The notes under the pieces: model-generated | The model's database searches: none | Told to the model about the DNA's origin: nothing | What the model saw: only the letters and a program-made list of their open reading frames with translations | Made by a program: the position numbers and the translations under genes | In this document: one piece after another, positions 32,684 through 45,451 of the stretch | Layout: every line of letters starts with the position of its first letter | How positions within the stretch are numbered: the stretch's first letter is position 1 | DNA from: Pilaira anomala | Taxonomy: Eukaryota; Mucoromycota; Mucoromycetes; Mucorales; Mucoraceae | DNA: 64,000 bases | Assembly (NCBI GenBank): GCA_025716855.1 | Contig: JAIXMQ010000008.1 | Coordinates: forward strand, 434,001 to 498,000 | Reading direction: 5' to 3'

Positions 32684-35415
32684 TTCAGGAATATTGACAG
32701 AAAATCGGGGGGTGTTTTTTTTTTAAAAAAAAAATCAAGAAAAAAAGAAATAAAAAAAAAAAAAAAGATAAAGAAAACTAGATTTTTTTTTTTTCGCAGT
32801 CTTTTTTATATGAGTTTTACTTGCTCATAGCGAAAAAAATTGCTTAATTCGGACTGGAATTATCGGGCGACTCTACTTGTAATAACGTGTTCATGGTTAC
32901 AAGATCCAAAATGGCGCTTTTCGTTGGGCTGAAGCGTTTCGACGTGACTTGATTCAACTGCATAAATTCACCCTCTTTCGAGTCTATTGTAATTTGCATA
33001 CAATAACTTTTATATATATATATATATACATCATATCTTTAATCCAGGCAATGTAACTTGTTGTACGAAGAGAGCGGCTTTTAATTGATTGCGTTAAGCT
33101 TAAATGGGTTAAAGGAAAAGAGTGGAAAACTAAGTTTCCTTATATATACATAAAGACTTTTCTGGTAGATCAATCTATTCTAGCGTGAGCAAGAACAGAA
33201 CTGTGTTCTCTAGAATTCTTTACCGGAGTTATACTCTTGATATAATTTGGCAATTAAGATCTACGTGGTATTTCTATATATGATATGCGTATTCTAAGTT
33301 CTATTGTTACCAATAAATCTCAACAAGTTTTTGTTTTAGTCGCATAGACACGCCTGTTTTTATAGTATGTATTGTTATATTTATATTTTTTTAACTACTA
33401 AAATAATAGATTCGCACTTTCGATGCGTTGTTTAATTTTCGTTTTTGACCCCCCAAAAAGTGGTTTAAATGTGATTGTATTTTTTCTATTCCGTTAAGTC
33501 GTAACAAACTCTCGAAAAAATATTTACAGTACAATAAAGGCTGTATATGCCCAGTTTCAATATATTTTATTGATCAATTACCCTTTAAACTTTACTTATG
33601 ATACAGGCAATGCAAAAAAAAAGGGGGAGGGGAGGGGGTTTCAATCTTTAAACGCCAAAAATAATTCTGCGTGCTATCAAAATCTTAAAGTTATGAATCC
33701 ACCCAATCGGTTTTCTGTGTCCTGATGATGTAGGTATCTCAATTTGTCTCAATTACTTTATAATGTTTCACTTCAAATATTGTACCCCATAAGGTTATAC
33801 AAGTTCACTAAGTATCTTTGATAAAGACGGTATTCATAATAACTAAATACTATTGTTATAAAAAGAAAAGATATTCGGATTATATATTGTAGTTCCTATT
33901 GAGTAATAGATTACTGAAAAAGATAAATGTATGTGTATATATGTCTAATGATTAAACTTCTATTACACTGTCGCACTGACAAAGATTTACTAGTGCCATA
34001 ACTTTCTTTATTGTTATACATGAGTCTAATGACTATTAAAAGCTAACTTTTTTATTTGTACTTTTTTTTTTTTTTATTATTGCCCAACTAGCAAAGCATA
34101 TTTACAGAAATCTATTATAAAAATCTATTTTAAAAAAAAGAGGTTAATTTGATCCAAATGTATGACAATTCCCAATTCGTAATACGGGCCGATTCTAATT
34201 TAAACGTGATAAAACAATAGATCACCGAAAGAATTCAAATAGAAGTTAGCAGGTCAACAGTCATGTTCCAAGCATATCAAAAACAGTACATTTTTGTCAA
34301 TTTTTTTTAAAATTTATCATTATATGTTCTTTTTAACATCATGCATGCTTAATTTATACATTCGGTCCATTCGCCCTTAGGTTCCCGTTAGTCGGTGTAA
34401 ATGTAATGTTTTTTATAAAGCACGTATTGCCCAGAAATGGGTTTTGTGCACCGGGGAGACATACAAGCACGACCCTTAAGGATAATGTCCTTGAAGCTTT
34501 TTGTGTAATGTTTCGCAAAGTCTAGAAATCTTGGTTTCACCACAACAAGCAAGCGTTTTTTCCGTTGTAGGCAACTGACCGCGTACTCTTTCTTAATATG
34601 ACACTTTTAAACATTGAGGCGTGTAGTTACATTTTCTTTTACAAATAAGGTGCACAAATGTATATTTGTATAAATGTATTTTACTTTTTATTCTTCCATG
34701 TGGAAATGCATAAAATTACGCTAGTACATCTTGGGAAGTAATCACTAAAATACTCTCTTTGTTAAAATGATCCATCCTGTCAGCAGACTATATAAGAAAT
34801 GTCATCATGAACCGGCGCCCGTGTTATTTGAGATCAGAATTTTTTTTTTAACTTTAAAATTTTATATATTATCAAAAATGGCAGCATTCAACTAAAAACG
34901 ACAGTACACGATACATATACAATGGCTAAAGATTATGTATATTGCCCAAGATTAACAATTTTTGTAACTGAATCAAGCTTTTAAATATCATATATGCAAA
35001 GAACTTTTTCAAGTACAAGAAAACCTGGCCTATGAAATCATAAAATTTTAAACTGAACAAAGAAAAATCGACTAGTTCTAATGATAGGTAACATATGCTG
35101 TCAAATTGCTAGAATCTTAAATGACATACGCACTAAAGAATCCTTGATCTCAAATCTATCAAAATATTATGTGTTTATTCATCAAGGTATTTGATTAATT
35201 TATCTAGTAAAAAGTAAATAAAATAAGGTAAATGGTTAAACTCTATGAGGTGGCTTGGTCTGTTTTCTTTTTTAGTTTCCTCCATTAAACAACCGCTTTC
35301 CACCCCTCGGACTGTTTAATTTTAATGATAAAGCAAAAATTCTTGCAGTTTTAATAAATTATTTGCTTCCCTATTCTTTTTTTTTCTTCATTACATTTAT
35401 TTTCTTTTGTGAAAG
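32684..35415. other. Gene-poor interval upstream of RRN3
   Basis: No supported gene except a short coding-like remnant at 34388-34605. A TA microsatellite lies at 33011-33027 and a G-rich run (GGGGGAGGGGAGGGGG) at 33624-33639. Confidence 0.5.
34388..34605 (-). pseudogene. Short coding-like fragment of unknown origin
   Basis: About 70 open minus-strand codons end in TAA at 34388. The peptide is basic, with KPRFLDFAKHYTKSFKDIIL and ACMSPRCTKPISGQYVLYKK, and the patch is clearly less AT-rich than its surroundings. No start codon in good context and no neighbours; probably a relic of a transposon or lost gene. Confidence 0.25.
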
Positions 35416-38085
35416 ATGCCAGTCCGATCACCTACTATGAATACAGCTGTAGATCAAACCATGATGCAGACACAAGAGTTACCTGGAATGAAGAGCAATA
35501 ACATACCTGTATTAGAAGAAGCAGAAGAAACAAACGAAAATGTCAGTAAAGAAAAGTTGACAAATATGAAGCTTATGATGAAGACTTTTGTCTTGGGTGC
35601 ACTTCGAGAAAAAGAACAGGTAAACTATTTTATTTCTTGTTAAAAGAAGAATATTTTTTTTTTCTTTTTACTAGTTTTATTGTGGTTCAACTTTGTTTTG
35701 GCACTTTTTTTTTTTTTTTTTTTTGGCATATTTTTTTTATTATTCGATTCTGTAACGATCAGAAAAACAAAAAACAAAAAAAACCAACTACTGCGGCATG
35801 TCCCCGTATTTTTTGAAATACGTTCGGGTAATTGCCTATTTAGCTTTTAACGGGTCCGAAAAGTATAATATTATTGTTTCCATATTTATTTTCCCATCTT
35901 GCTGATAAAAGAAAAAAGAAAAAGAAAAAAAAAAAAAGGGGAGGTTCCAAGAAAGAAAGAAAATGATAGAAATCGTTTATATGGGAAAGAAATATGTTAC
36001 ATTGTTAGTAGTTGGAAAAAAAGAATTCTTTATTATTAAAGTTTTTTTTTATAAAAAAAACAAAGCAAAAACCATTTTGAATATCAATTAAAAGAATAGT
36101 CTATGGCTCTGACAGTTTTCTCCTTTAAACTATGACTTATTCTTTTTTTTTAAAAAAAAAAATCTCTTTTTTCTTTTATTTTTTCCTTTCTTTTCTTTTT
36201 TGTATGAAGCAATGATTGATCTAACCTGCTTCTTTATAATTATTATTAGGGTAATCATTCTCGTTATAATGAATTGGTAGAGATTTTATCTAAAGATCCA
36301 TCCAGTCCTGATGCACCTTCTACTTTGAAGTTATTTACTTGGATTGTGGTTTTATCACAATGTGTTTCTCTTTTGGATAAGTCTTGTGCAACTTTGGTTG
36401 AAGCAGCTTTACAAATCGATTGGAGTTTCCGTAATAGAGCCTTTGTCAATGCATATATCGATTTCCTTGAAAATCTCGTTTCTGCACATGCTTTCTATGT
36501 CGTACCTATTCTCAATTCTCTTGCTCAAGGATTCAGATACCGTAAGTGAAATTTATTAAAGAGGATTTTTTGTATTTTATATTTACCCTTTTTTTTTTTT
36601 ATATATGTAAAAGGTCTTCATGTTCCTGAAGGTACTACAGTTACTCGTAGTAAATCTTATGAACGCTGTCATGAAGCACTTCAATGTATTCTTCAATTAA
36701 TTCCAACCGGTACCAACTCACTCTTTGTCAGTCTTGTTCGATTCATGCCTCATAAACGTTTCAATACAGCAGAACAAGCAGCTTACATCAAGAACATTCT
36801 TTACGTTTCCGAATATGTTCCCGTTTTACGTAAGCAAATTTTGGGTATTGTGATTGACCAAATGGTTCAAATTGATGCACAAATTCAAATCGAACTTGAT
36901 GAAATGGACGAAGATATCGAATTTGATGTATACGATATGAACTTTGATAACGATTATGATTCTGAAGACAGCGATGAAGAAATTGAAGAAGATGAAGACG
37001 ATATTGAAGACGATGTCAGTGTAGATTCTCAAGCATCTCATGAAGATACTGACCGTAAAGACTCTATTAATCAAATCAAGTATATGGTGCGTAAATTAGA
37101 TGCGATGATGCATTTATCTTTTCAATACTTTTCTAAATGCTCTCAACAAGCTACAGTAGAAGTTCAGAATGAAATCTTTTATGCATTGGTAGATATCTTT
37201 GATCGTGCGGTTCTCAAGACTTTAAAATCACGTTATACACAGTTCTTGTTGTTTTATTTCTGTTCATTAAATGTGAATGTTTATAGTGAACACTTTTTAG
37301 AACATTTGATTCAACATATTACAGATCCTATGAAGCCTAATGTGACACGTGTGGCAGCCGCAGCTTATATCTCATCTTATGTAGCCAGAGCCAAGTTTTT
37401 AGAACCTAGTACAATTCAACGTGTGATCTTGACATTATCTGTTTGGTGTGATTCATACTTGGAACAATATGAACCTAGTTTAAAGAGTTTAGATTGTACA
37501 AGACATGATGTCTTTTATGCAGTGATTCAAGCCACAATGTATATCTTTTGTTTCCGCTGGAGAGATCTTGTGGTTGATAACGAACTTGAATTAGAAGAAG
37601 ATATGGAAGAAGATATGTTTGCAGAAGAACATCGTCACTTGACACAACCTCAAACAGGGTTTGGTAATGGAGCAACGCGTACATGGTGTGTAGGTCTTCG
37701 TAATTTGCCTCGATTGGTGATGAGTAAATTTAACCCACTCAAGTTATGTGCACCTGCTGTTGTGCGTCAGTTTGCAAAATTGGCTCGCAATACACACTTT
37801 ATGTATGTATACCCTGTATTGGAAAAGAATCGAGAAATCTTTGTGCCAGGATTAGGTGGTTCGAATTTGTTACAAACTGTACAAACCTTTTTCCCTTTTG
37901 ATCCTTATAAATTAGAAGGAAGTCGTGTCTTTGTTGATAATATCTACTTTGAATGGATTTCTGAAGAAGATGAAGAAGACGATGATACTGATGAAGAAGA
38001 CGATGATAGTGAAGAAGAAGAAGATGTGGCTTCAGGTATGATGGCCATGAGTATCAGTCCAAGTCCTACTCATTACTTGCATTAA
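35416..38085 (+). CDS. RRN3: RNA polymerase I-specific initiation factor RRN3 (TIF-IA)
   Basis: RRN3 binds Pol I and recruits it to the rDNA core-factor complex in the nucleolus. Three exons (35416-35619, 36250-36541, 36614-38085) sum to 1,968 nt and 655 residues; yeast and human proteins are about 627 and 651. Recognisable regions: LKLFTWIVVLSQCVSLLD; YERCHEALQCILQLIP; FNTAEQAAYIKNILYVSEYV; the acidic loop of Asp/Glu near residues 265-285, as in orthologs; CSLNVNVYSEHFLEHLI; RVAAAAYISSYVARAKFL; VFYAVIQATMYIFCFRWRDL; and FNPLKLCAPAVVRQFAKLA. A second acidic tract ends the protein. Intron 1 is 630 bp, far longer than other introns here. Confidence 0.96.
35620..36249 (+). other. Unusually long intron 1 of RRN3
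   Basis: Bounded by GTAAAC and TTATTAG. It holds a T-run at 35707-35724, a purine-rich GGGGAGGTTCC patch near 35938, and a TnAn block near 36144-36162. No ORF or RNA gene is recognised. Confidence 0.7.
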
Positions 38086-38281
38086 AGAAAAAATCAACAA
38101 CAAAAAAAAAACAAAAACAAAAACAAATTCATATATCATGTTCCATAGCTCTTCTTACCCTTTTCATCTCTCAACTTCCCCCTTCCATTATATACATATA
38201 TAAGAAAAAGAAAAAGAAAAACTCTTTTTTTTGCATTAATTTTTATATGTGTAATAGATATTTCAATAATAAAAAAACAAT

Positions 38282-39220
38282 TTATAAATAATTTTCAGTC
38301 ATTTCTTTACTTTGTCTCCAACCTATAGATTGTGGGTTCAAAACGAAAACAATGACCAGTATAATCATGAGAATGATAGTAAAGATACCAAAAGCAATAC
38401 GGGAGCGTCTACGCCAAACCCTATCAATTCTCCTACTAGCCGAAGTTTGTTGATCTGCATAACCCGAACAATAAAAAGCACCAAATAACCATAAAGGAGG
38501 GAACAAGAACCCAAATAAAAAGCAAAGAAATGATCGACGACAGCCATATTTTTTTGTTGTAGTAGTAGTAGTAACTGCACCTGATTCTTCATCCACTTGC
38601 TTTTCATCCGGATCCATGGAAGAGTGTGTTGAACTTGTGTCGTCCGTTGCTTCCTTACGTAACTGTTTTGCCTTTTCAGAAATATGTCGTTTCCAACGTG
38701 CAGCATGACCACCTGCTTCTTCTGATGGATCTTGGGTTGTTGTGGTTTTGGAAGAAGCCAAGATAGGTTGTGCACGCATCTTTTTTAATAACTCTAATCT
38801 TTCAATCAAGGCATTTTCGTCTTTAGGACCCCAACAGGCTCGATTGTTGTTGGGTTCAGATGATAGGTTAGGAAGGGTAGGTGAGACAACTGCAGTGGAG
38901 GTTTCGGTGATGGTACTGATTCGATCAGAACTTTCTCTTAAGGGGGGTGATTTGATATGATAATTACCATCGTCAATTAGACGATCAAGCTTTCTTTGAT
39001 GATGATATTTTTCATATTCCTCTTGTTCTTCTTGGCTTAAATTATGAACGAAGGCGCCAAATGAATACTGAGGATCAAAAAAGGCGTCCCAGCGTTGTCT
39101 TTGAATATGAGCGTCTAATTCTGGTTTTTGTAGACCTTGTGGGTAATGTTGTGTTATGCCTTCAATTAAATCCATACTACTTCGAGTAGTATAACTCTTG
39201 AGTTGTTTATCTTTATCCAT
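38282..39220 (-). CDS. Uncharacterised protein with two C-terminal transmembrane segments
   Basis: 312 residues from the ATG at 39220 (MDKDKQLKSY); the open frame extends upstream but that part is only Phe/Lys homopolymer translation. The first ~200 residues are hydrophilic, with conserved-looking SFGAFVHNLSQEEQEEYEKY and a Ser/Thr-rich linker. A poly-Thr run (TTTTTT) precedes RRSFLCFLFGFLFPPLWLFG (TM1, about residues 228-247). YADQQTSASRRIDRVWRRRS leads to TM2 IAFGIFTIILMIILVIVFVL. The PPLW-containing hairpin is seen in fungal serine-rich membrane proteins of unknown function. Convergent with RRN3; 196 bp separates the stop codons. Confidence 0.8.
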   Translation of the reverse strand: MDKDKQLKSYTTRSSMDLIEGITQHYPQGLQKPELDAHIQRQRWDAFFDPQYSFGAFVHNLSQEEQEEYEKYHHQRKLDRLIDDGNYHIKSPPLRESSDRISTITETSTAVVSPTLPNLSSEPNNNRACWGPKDENALIERLELLKKMRAQPILASSKTTTTQDPSEEAGGHAARWKRHISEKAKQLRKEATDDTSSTHSSMDPDEKQVDEESGAVTTTTTTKKYGCRRSFLCFLFGFLFPPLWLFGAFYCSGYADQQTSASRRIDRVWRRRSRIAFGIFTIILMIILVIVFVLNPQSIGWRQSKEMTENYL

Positions 39221-39397
39221 GATTGTAAACACTGCGGAGGAAAAAAAGAAAAAAGAGAAAAAAAAAAATGTTTTTACGTTTTTAAACGGAAATATATTCA
39301 ATATTGTTTGTTTAATGTTTATTCTAAAATAAAAATGAATATTTTTATTTGTTTAAAAATTTATATATGTACAAGAATGGGGAGAGTTTATAGAAAT

Positions 39398-40447
39398 TTA
39401 AGCGTTTTGCTTATAATGAACTTCAGGAAGTTCACGAAGACGAGTAGCAGCTTGTTCAGGAGTTAAATCACGTTGAGGTTCACCCAACATTTCGAAACCA
39501 ACAAGGAACTTACGCACAGTAGCACTTCTTAAGAGAGGAGGATAATAATGAAGATGAAGATGAGCAACATCGGTCTCATCATTCAAAGGCTTTTGATGAA
39601 TACCCATAGAGTAAGGGAAACTCGTTTGGAATAAGTTATCATAACGACAGGTAATACGACGAATGGCATCAGCAAGATCTGTTTGTTGTTTATCATCCAT
39701 TTCAGGTAAAGAGCCGATATGAACCTTGGGTAAAACCATGACTTCAAATGGCCAGACAGCCCAGAAGGGTACAACGACCAAAAAGGTATCATTTTCAAAC
39801 ACGGTACGCTTACGTTCAGGATCGTTCAATTCACGTTGAGCATAGTCACACAATAAACACTTTCCATCATGCTTTTCCTTGTACTCTTGCATTGTAATTA
39901 ATTCTTTACCAGGTTCCTCAGGTACACTCTCTGTACACCACATTTGTCCATGAGGATGTGGATTAGAACAACCCATAGCAGCTCCCTTGTTTTCAAAGAT
40001 TTGTACATGGTTTACATATTCCTTTTCCTTCATTTCCAAATAACTTGAAGTCCAGATCTCTACTACCTTTTTAATATCTTCAACAGGCATTTCAGCTAAA
40101 GTCAAGTCATGACGAGGAGAGAAACAAATGACATGACATTCACCACGCACACCTTCTACCTTGATCAAGTCATCGTCATTAGCTTCTAAAATAGGTTGAT
40201 CAGCTTTGACAGCAGCAAAATCGTTGGGGAAACGGAAAGTGGACTCATACTTTGGGTTATCTTCACCACTTGCACGATGATTACCGGGGCAGAGGTAACA
40301 CTTGGGATCATATTCTGGACGTTGTTCCATATCTGCTCCTTCTTGTTGTCCTTGCCAAGGTCTTTGTGTACGATGAGGAGAGCAAAGTACCCATGACTTG
40401 GTAAGTGGGTTATAACGACGATGAGAATTATTACTGAAATCAAACAT
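39398..40447 (-). CDS. GAL7: Galactose-1-phosphate uridylyltransferase
   Basis: Leloir-pathway enzyme converting UDP-glucose and Gal-1-P to UDP-galactose and Glc-1-P. Single exon, 349 residues, family-typical length. The N-terminal RRYNPLTKSWVLCSPHR is diagnostic; CYLCPG (C50, C53) is a zinc site. The catalytic HPHG is in GCSNPHPHGQMW with the nucleophile H166. A second zinc-site Cys pair, KCLLCDYAQRE, and the C-terminal AHLHLHYYPPLLRS also fit. The ATG at 40447 is preceded by GA-rich leader. It is tandem with the two-TM gene; no other Leloir gene is seen in the window. Confidence 0.97.
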   Translation of the reverse strand: MFDFSNNSHRRYNPLTKSWVLCSPHRTQRPWQGQQEGADMEQRPEYDPKCYLCPGNHRASGEDNPKYESTFRFPNDFAAVKADQPILEANDDDLIKVEGVRGECHVICFSPRHDLTLAEMPVEDIKKVVEIWTSSYLEMKEKEYVNHVQIFENKGAAMGCSNPHPHGQMWCTESVPEEPGKELITMQEYKEKHDGKCLLCDYAQRELNDPERKRTVFENDTFLVVVPFWAVWPFEVMVLPKVHIGSLPEMDDKQQTDLADAIRRITCRYDNLFQTSFPYSMGIHQKPLNDETDVAHLHLHYYPPLLRSATVRKFLVGFEMLGEPQRDLTPEQAATRLRELPEVHYKQNA

Positions 40448-41251
40448 AATTTATGGGATAAATAAAGAGAGAGAGAGAAAAGTAATTATTATAAAAAAGG
40501 TCTTTATATGAAAAAAAAAAGTCTGAATAGAAACACCGCGGAATAGGCTCGATTACCTAATCCATTGAGTTTTAACTTATCGGGTGAGGAAAAACAAATG
40601 GCTTATGTAAACTGAAAGGAATTTCTCTTTTAGGAATAACCAGTTCTTTTTTTTTTTTAATTGAATGGCGGTAATCTGCTGGAAAAAAAAAGGGTGTACA
40701 TATTTTTGTGATACAAAAAAAAAAGAAAACCCTTACCAATAGTTAAACAAAAATACTTGTATTTATAGATTAAACACATGAAGATATATCAAATAAACAA
40801 AGATTGTTTACAAGAAAAAAAAAAAGGATTTAAGCTTTTTACTTCTTTATATAACATCTATTTTAGAAGTTTAAGTCAACAAGATATAATGTATCAAAAA
40901 CGTCATTTTCGAATAGAAAATTAGTTCTTTAAGAACATTAGTTTTAGCAGATATGTTACCGACTAAATTGCCTTTTACGTAATACGTAATCCCCCCTCTG
41001 GAACCAAAATGTTAACTATACAAGATATCAAGATTCTTTCTTCCTTCTGACATTTAAAGACTGTATGAACAAATGGTAGATTTCTCTTTTATACACAGTA
41101 AAGTGAGGACATGTCACACCAAACTTTTATTAAATGTTTATCCTCGGTAAATGTGATTTATTTTGTAAAGACATTTTTTTTTTTACCTGGGGCTTCACTT
41201 TTTAAATTTATTTACAAAAAAAAAAAAAGTGTGTATTATGTACGTAATTAA

Positions 41252-41289
<38 letters not shown>
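40448..41289. other. Intergenic region upstream of GAL7
   Basis: A/T-rich with A-runs, including 27 A near 41260-41286 beside the 3' end of the next gene. No gene seen. Confidence 0.6.
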
Positions 41290-41290
<1 letters not shown>

Positions 41291-44017
41291 TAAATATTAT
41301 AACCAGTCTCTGATAGTAATTTGACCATTTCTACATTGTAATAATATTAAATTAAAAACAGAACAAAAAAAAATATTTTTTTTTTAATTTATTACCTTGC
41401 CATTCTATACCACTTGAAGCACCCCATAATGTCGATTGTTGATCTATGATTGCTTCATCATTTTTATTTTGACTTGGTTTATCTTCGTCACCCGCAATTA
41501 CTTTTGATAGCATTGCCAAGAAGGGTAGTAACGATTTCTATTAAGATGCAGCAATTATATAAGCCATCTTTTTTCTTTTTACTATTGATTTTTTTTTCTT
41601 TTTTTACCTCTGTAATGTAATCCTCTAAACATTTATGTCTTTTTTGAAATCTTTCAGATAAACTTTTTGATTCTGCTATTAGATTAGCATCTATATTTTT
41701 ATAATTTAAGAATAGAAGCATTTGTGTTTGACCTAAACAATAAGCTTTAAAAAAGAAAGAAAGAGTTAAAGTTGAAACAGTTTTTTTTTTATATTATCAT
41801 TGAGCCGCAACACACTTACTTGAAAGAGACCAAAAGCATAAGAGACCACTTGGTTCCATGGTATCAAATAAATCTACGGCGATCTTTAAAATCTGCTGAC
41901 ATTCATCTGGCATTTTCACATTGGAAGTATTGCCAGTTCCCATGGAAATAAAGGGTCGTTTCGATAACAAATAAACCGCGCAATAAGCCAACCTTAATCT
42001 CCCCGCGCCACCATTTAATTTCGTTTCCAAAGCAAAATCAATTTCTTTTTTAGAGATAAGAGATAATTCAGTATCTGATAGATTCAAATGATTTGGTAAA
42101 GCATGTTTCCAATCCAACAACATTTGTTCTAGATTTCTCGAGATGTTTTCTAATCCAAGTCCCTTTTCGGACATCATGCGTGCTCTTGGAGAACAAAGCG
42201 CTCTCAAGATGTCACCTAAAATACAAGCAAGTTTCACAAGATGTATAAATTGTGCATATTTTGTATCTTGTGGGTTGGGATAATCTACATCACAATCTGC
42301 ATCGGATATAGTTAAAGGTCTATAATTTTATATATATATATATATATATAACTGATTAAGTATGATAATTTGACAGCAGCAAACACTAAAAAACTTTCAT
42401 GTTACCTTCCTAAAGAAGCACATACGACACGATCGATTACATAAGCTGACCACCATAATCTCTTTCGGGATTCTGTATCCTTTTTAGGTATTGCCTCATG
42501 TTGTGTATTTGCTCTATGAAGACCTAAATCTTGAGCCTTTTTTTTTTGATAGATGACATAAGCAACCATGATATCTACTTTTTCTTTTCTTTTTAGTTAC
42601 CATTTTAACTGCGATACTGGTAGTAATCCAATCTGTACTTTCCAATCCCCACTTGGAAGCATTAGCAGCATTTAATAACAAGACTTGTATTGTTTCTATT
42701 TTGGGTTCAAGAAAATCCAAGTCGAAATTGGAGTCGAGTTGTTTTTCAATATCGTGAAATAAGCTGGCACGATCCACGTTGTATTTTTTGACTATGGTAT
42801 CATCCTCTTTTAATAATCTACAAGTAGCACGACATACGATCATGATAATTGCTATAAAGGTAGGACTGTATGTCTTTTGTTTATAGTTTTCATAAAATTG
42901 TTCTTCATCAAGTATAGGTAAAATCGTATTGAATCGATCAAAGTACCTATAATGTTAAAGATTTATATCAGTTATTATATATATACATTATGTAGATGAT
43001 ACTTTACATGCTTACTAAATAATCAGTTAATTCTTTGGGTGGTAAGTTCCATTCAGGATCATATTTTCTACCAAACCCAAATTTATCTAACCTGTCTCCA
43101 TTAAACCCAGCAATCATCAAATCATCTTCATGTCCTTCTAATGGTCTAGGAAGTACTTCAGTTGCATCAGGACGAATAGATGAATTATCTTTAGGAAATA
43201 ATCGACTCAACAAGTAGATGCCAGAAGAACTTCCTACATACGAAAAAGGTTCATCTTTCGTACTAGAATTAGGAGCACAAGTCAATTGTTGCTGTTGTTC
43301 ATTTGCTACTGGACTATTCTCTCGTGGTTGTTGTGGTTGTACTTTATCTTCTTCATCTTTTGTATCTGAACCACTTGCATTTGAGTAATCAATGGAATCC
43401 GAATCGGCGTTGAATTTTTCGGCGCTCTTGCTTAAAGAATCTGCTGGTTCGGTAGGTAAAGTTCCGTTATTTGCAATATTCATCAATAGTTTCTCCATTC
43501 GCTTTAATCGACTCTCTAATCCTTCTACGTATCCTTTAGGAGGACCCCGTTTTTTGGCTGCCTGTTTTTGTTTTTTTTTTTCAATTGGCATTTTTTTTTT
43601 TTGTTTGGCTATCGTTCTTATTCAAATACTCACTTCTTTAAATGTACATTGTTTACTATAACTTCGACAAGAGGTACAAGAATTTTGTGGATATGCACTA
43701 TCATAATCGCATCTTTTTTTTTTTTTTTGTAAAAAGGAAAAAGGTTTAGTTTCTCGTATGTGTATGTTGCTGTTGTTGTCTATTACCTTATCTTTTTTCG
43801 TCTACAAAGGTCACCTAAATGAACAAAGAATGAATATATAAAAAAAACCCCTCATGTATTTTTTTTTTTTTTTGAAAAAAAAAAAAAGAAAAAATAGTTT
43901 ACAAGCTCTATCTTTTTTAGTTCGTTTCGTTTTTAAAGTAGAATTTGGCGGTATAGGTGGTGGTGGTGGTGGTGGTTGTGAAGGTTGATATAAACTTTGG
44001 TACAAGGGCTGGTCCAT
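41290..44017 (-). CDS. Zn2Cys6 fungal-specific transcription factor
   Basis: About ten exons, read on the minus strand. The start is MDQPLYQSLY at 44017 with a proline run. The binuclear zinc cluster is split by two introns: RTKKDRAC / DLCRRRKKIR / CDYDSAYPQNSC-TSC-RSYSKQC, with all six cysteines present. KKRGPPKGYVEGLESRLKRM is the linker/coiled coil. The Fungal_trans domain follows: YFDRFNTILPILDEEQFYEN (42946 on), AQDLGLHR (42536), RKRLWWSAYVIDRVVCASLG, RPLTISDADCDVDYP (42319), and LRLAYCAVYLLSKRPFISM. Final exons reach KLLSETGYNI and TAA at 41290. Main exons are 43561-43008, 42946-42601, 42536-42406 and 42319-41820; smaller ones are approximate. Target genes are unknown; adjacency to GAL7 is not evidence of galactose control. 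Confidence 0.88.
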
Positions 44018-45451
44018 TTTTTTTTTAAAGGTACAAAAAAACAACAAATAAAATTATATACATATTTTTTTTTTGAATTTTTTTATTCATTTTTTTGGGC
44101 CAATTGAAATGAACCAATCTTTTACGGTAAACAAAAATAGTTGTCTTTTCCTTGATTTATGACTTTATCTCTCCGCACAAACATACACACTCTCTCTCTT
44201 TATATATATATATATATATATCAGGCTGTAATAAAAGAATGTAATCTGATCTAGGAAAAACTTGATATGAATCGTAGATCGCGTGTGTGTACGTGTTTAT
44301 GCATTGAGTTTCAAAAATAGAAGCGAAAATTTATAACAATAGTTTACAAAGGACTTGCAGTGTAACGCACGTTAAATCAGTGTGTGTGTGCACACTCCCT
44401 TTTTTTTTTGGGTTCATGGTACCTTGTATACATATAATAGACTAATTTATGCGGTATGGTATCACGTATCATGGGGTTATTTCTAACAAGTCTTGTGGAT
44501 TAAAATTATGTCTTTTTTTTTTGCATAAAAACTTGACGTTTATTTTTTATAGTCCAGTGTATTTAGAAGAAACAACTTGAATACAAGACTATATATTTAC
44601 GCCCATTTTATTTTTAGTTGTCTGTACATATCTTTTTCCAAATCATCAAGGACGCTACAATTTACTTGAAAAATAGAAAGGAAATATTAATCATGTGAAA
44701 TACATAAAGATGTTTGTATAGCAATAACTTGTTATAAAAATCATGTTTCAAACAAGACAATTATTAAACTCTCTTGTGTATGTGTACTACATAATTACCA
44801 AGAAGCTTTGAATTAGTTAGCAATTACAAACACTATTTTTTTTTGTGACGTAACCATAAGTAGAATCGTGAAACAGCCAAGCCCATACTATATATTCTCT
44901 TAAATACTAATTATAAGAGAGAGAAAGGTAAAGCATTAATAATTAAGTTTTGTAACTTCGATGGACAATAATAACAGAAGAACTGGCTGGTCTAGACTGT
45001 CTATACTTTTGAATTATGCGTGTTAAATAGATCCGTATTTATAGCAAATAATGGGTTTCAACTTTTTTAAAGTTAAAATGATCACTTTTTTTTTTTATAT
45101 ATAAACATATATAAATAAAAAAGAATCTGTGCATAATTGTATATGATGTTGAGAAATGTAATTTTATACTACTGCTGCTGCTGCTGCTGCTGATACCACA
45201 CATATACTAAAATATCAGAAAAAAAAAAGATCAGATTACTCTCTCTCTCTCTCAGTTTTTGGGGATGCTTTCAAATTACATATGTTAAATTCTATATTAG
45301 ATACCATGATTGTGTAAATCGTTCCAAGTACAGAAAAAGGAAATAAATTTTAATTCCGGATTATTATAAAAAAAAAAAAAAATCGCCCTGAAAGAAATAA
45401 AAATTCTTTTTCTTTCTCTTTTTTCTTTCTATCTTGAATGTAAATAAACAA
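44018..45451. other. Intergenic region with microsatellites
   Basis: TA repeats (44201-44221), TG-rich stretches (44283-44295, 44381-44390), a CTG repeat of seven units (45172-45192) and a CT repeat (45239-45254). No gene seen. Confidence 0.6.

Noticed and set aside
39398..44017. A galactose gene cluster with its regulator
   Set aside because: Only GAL7 is present; the Zn2Cys6 protein shows no Gal4-specific features and adjacency alone is not evidence.
45172..45192. CTG repeat as part of a coding polyglutamine tract
   Set aside because: It lies in the intergenic region with stops on both sides in all frames; treated as a microsatellite.
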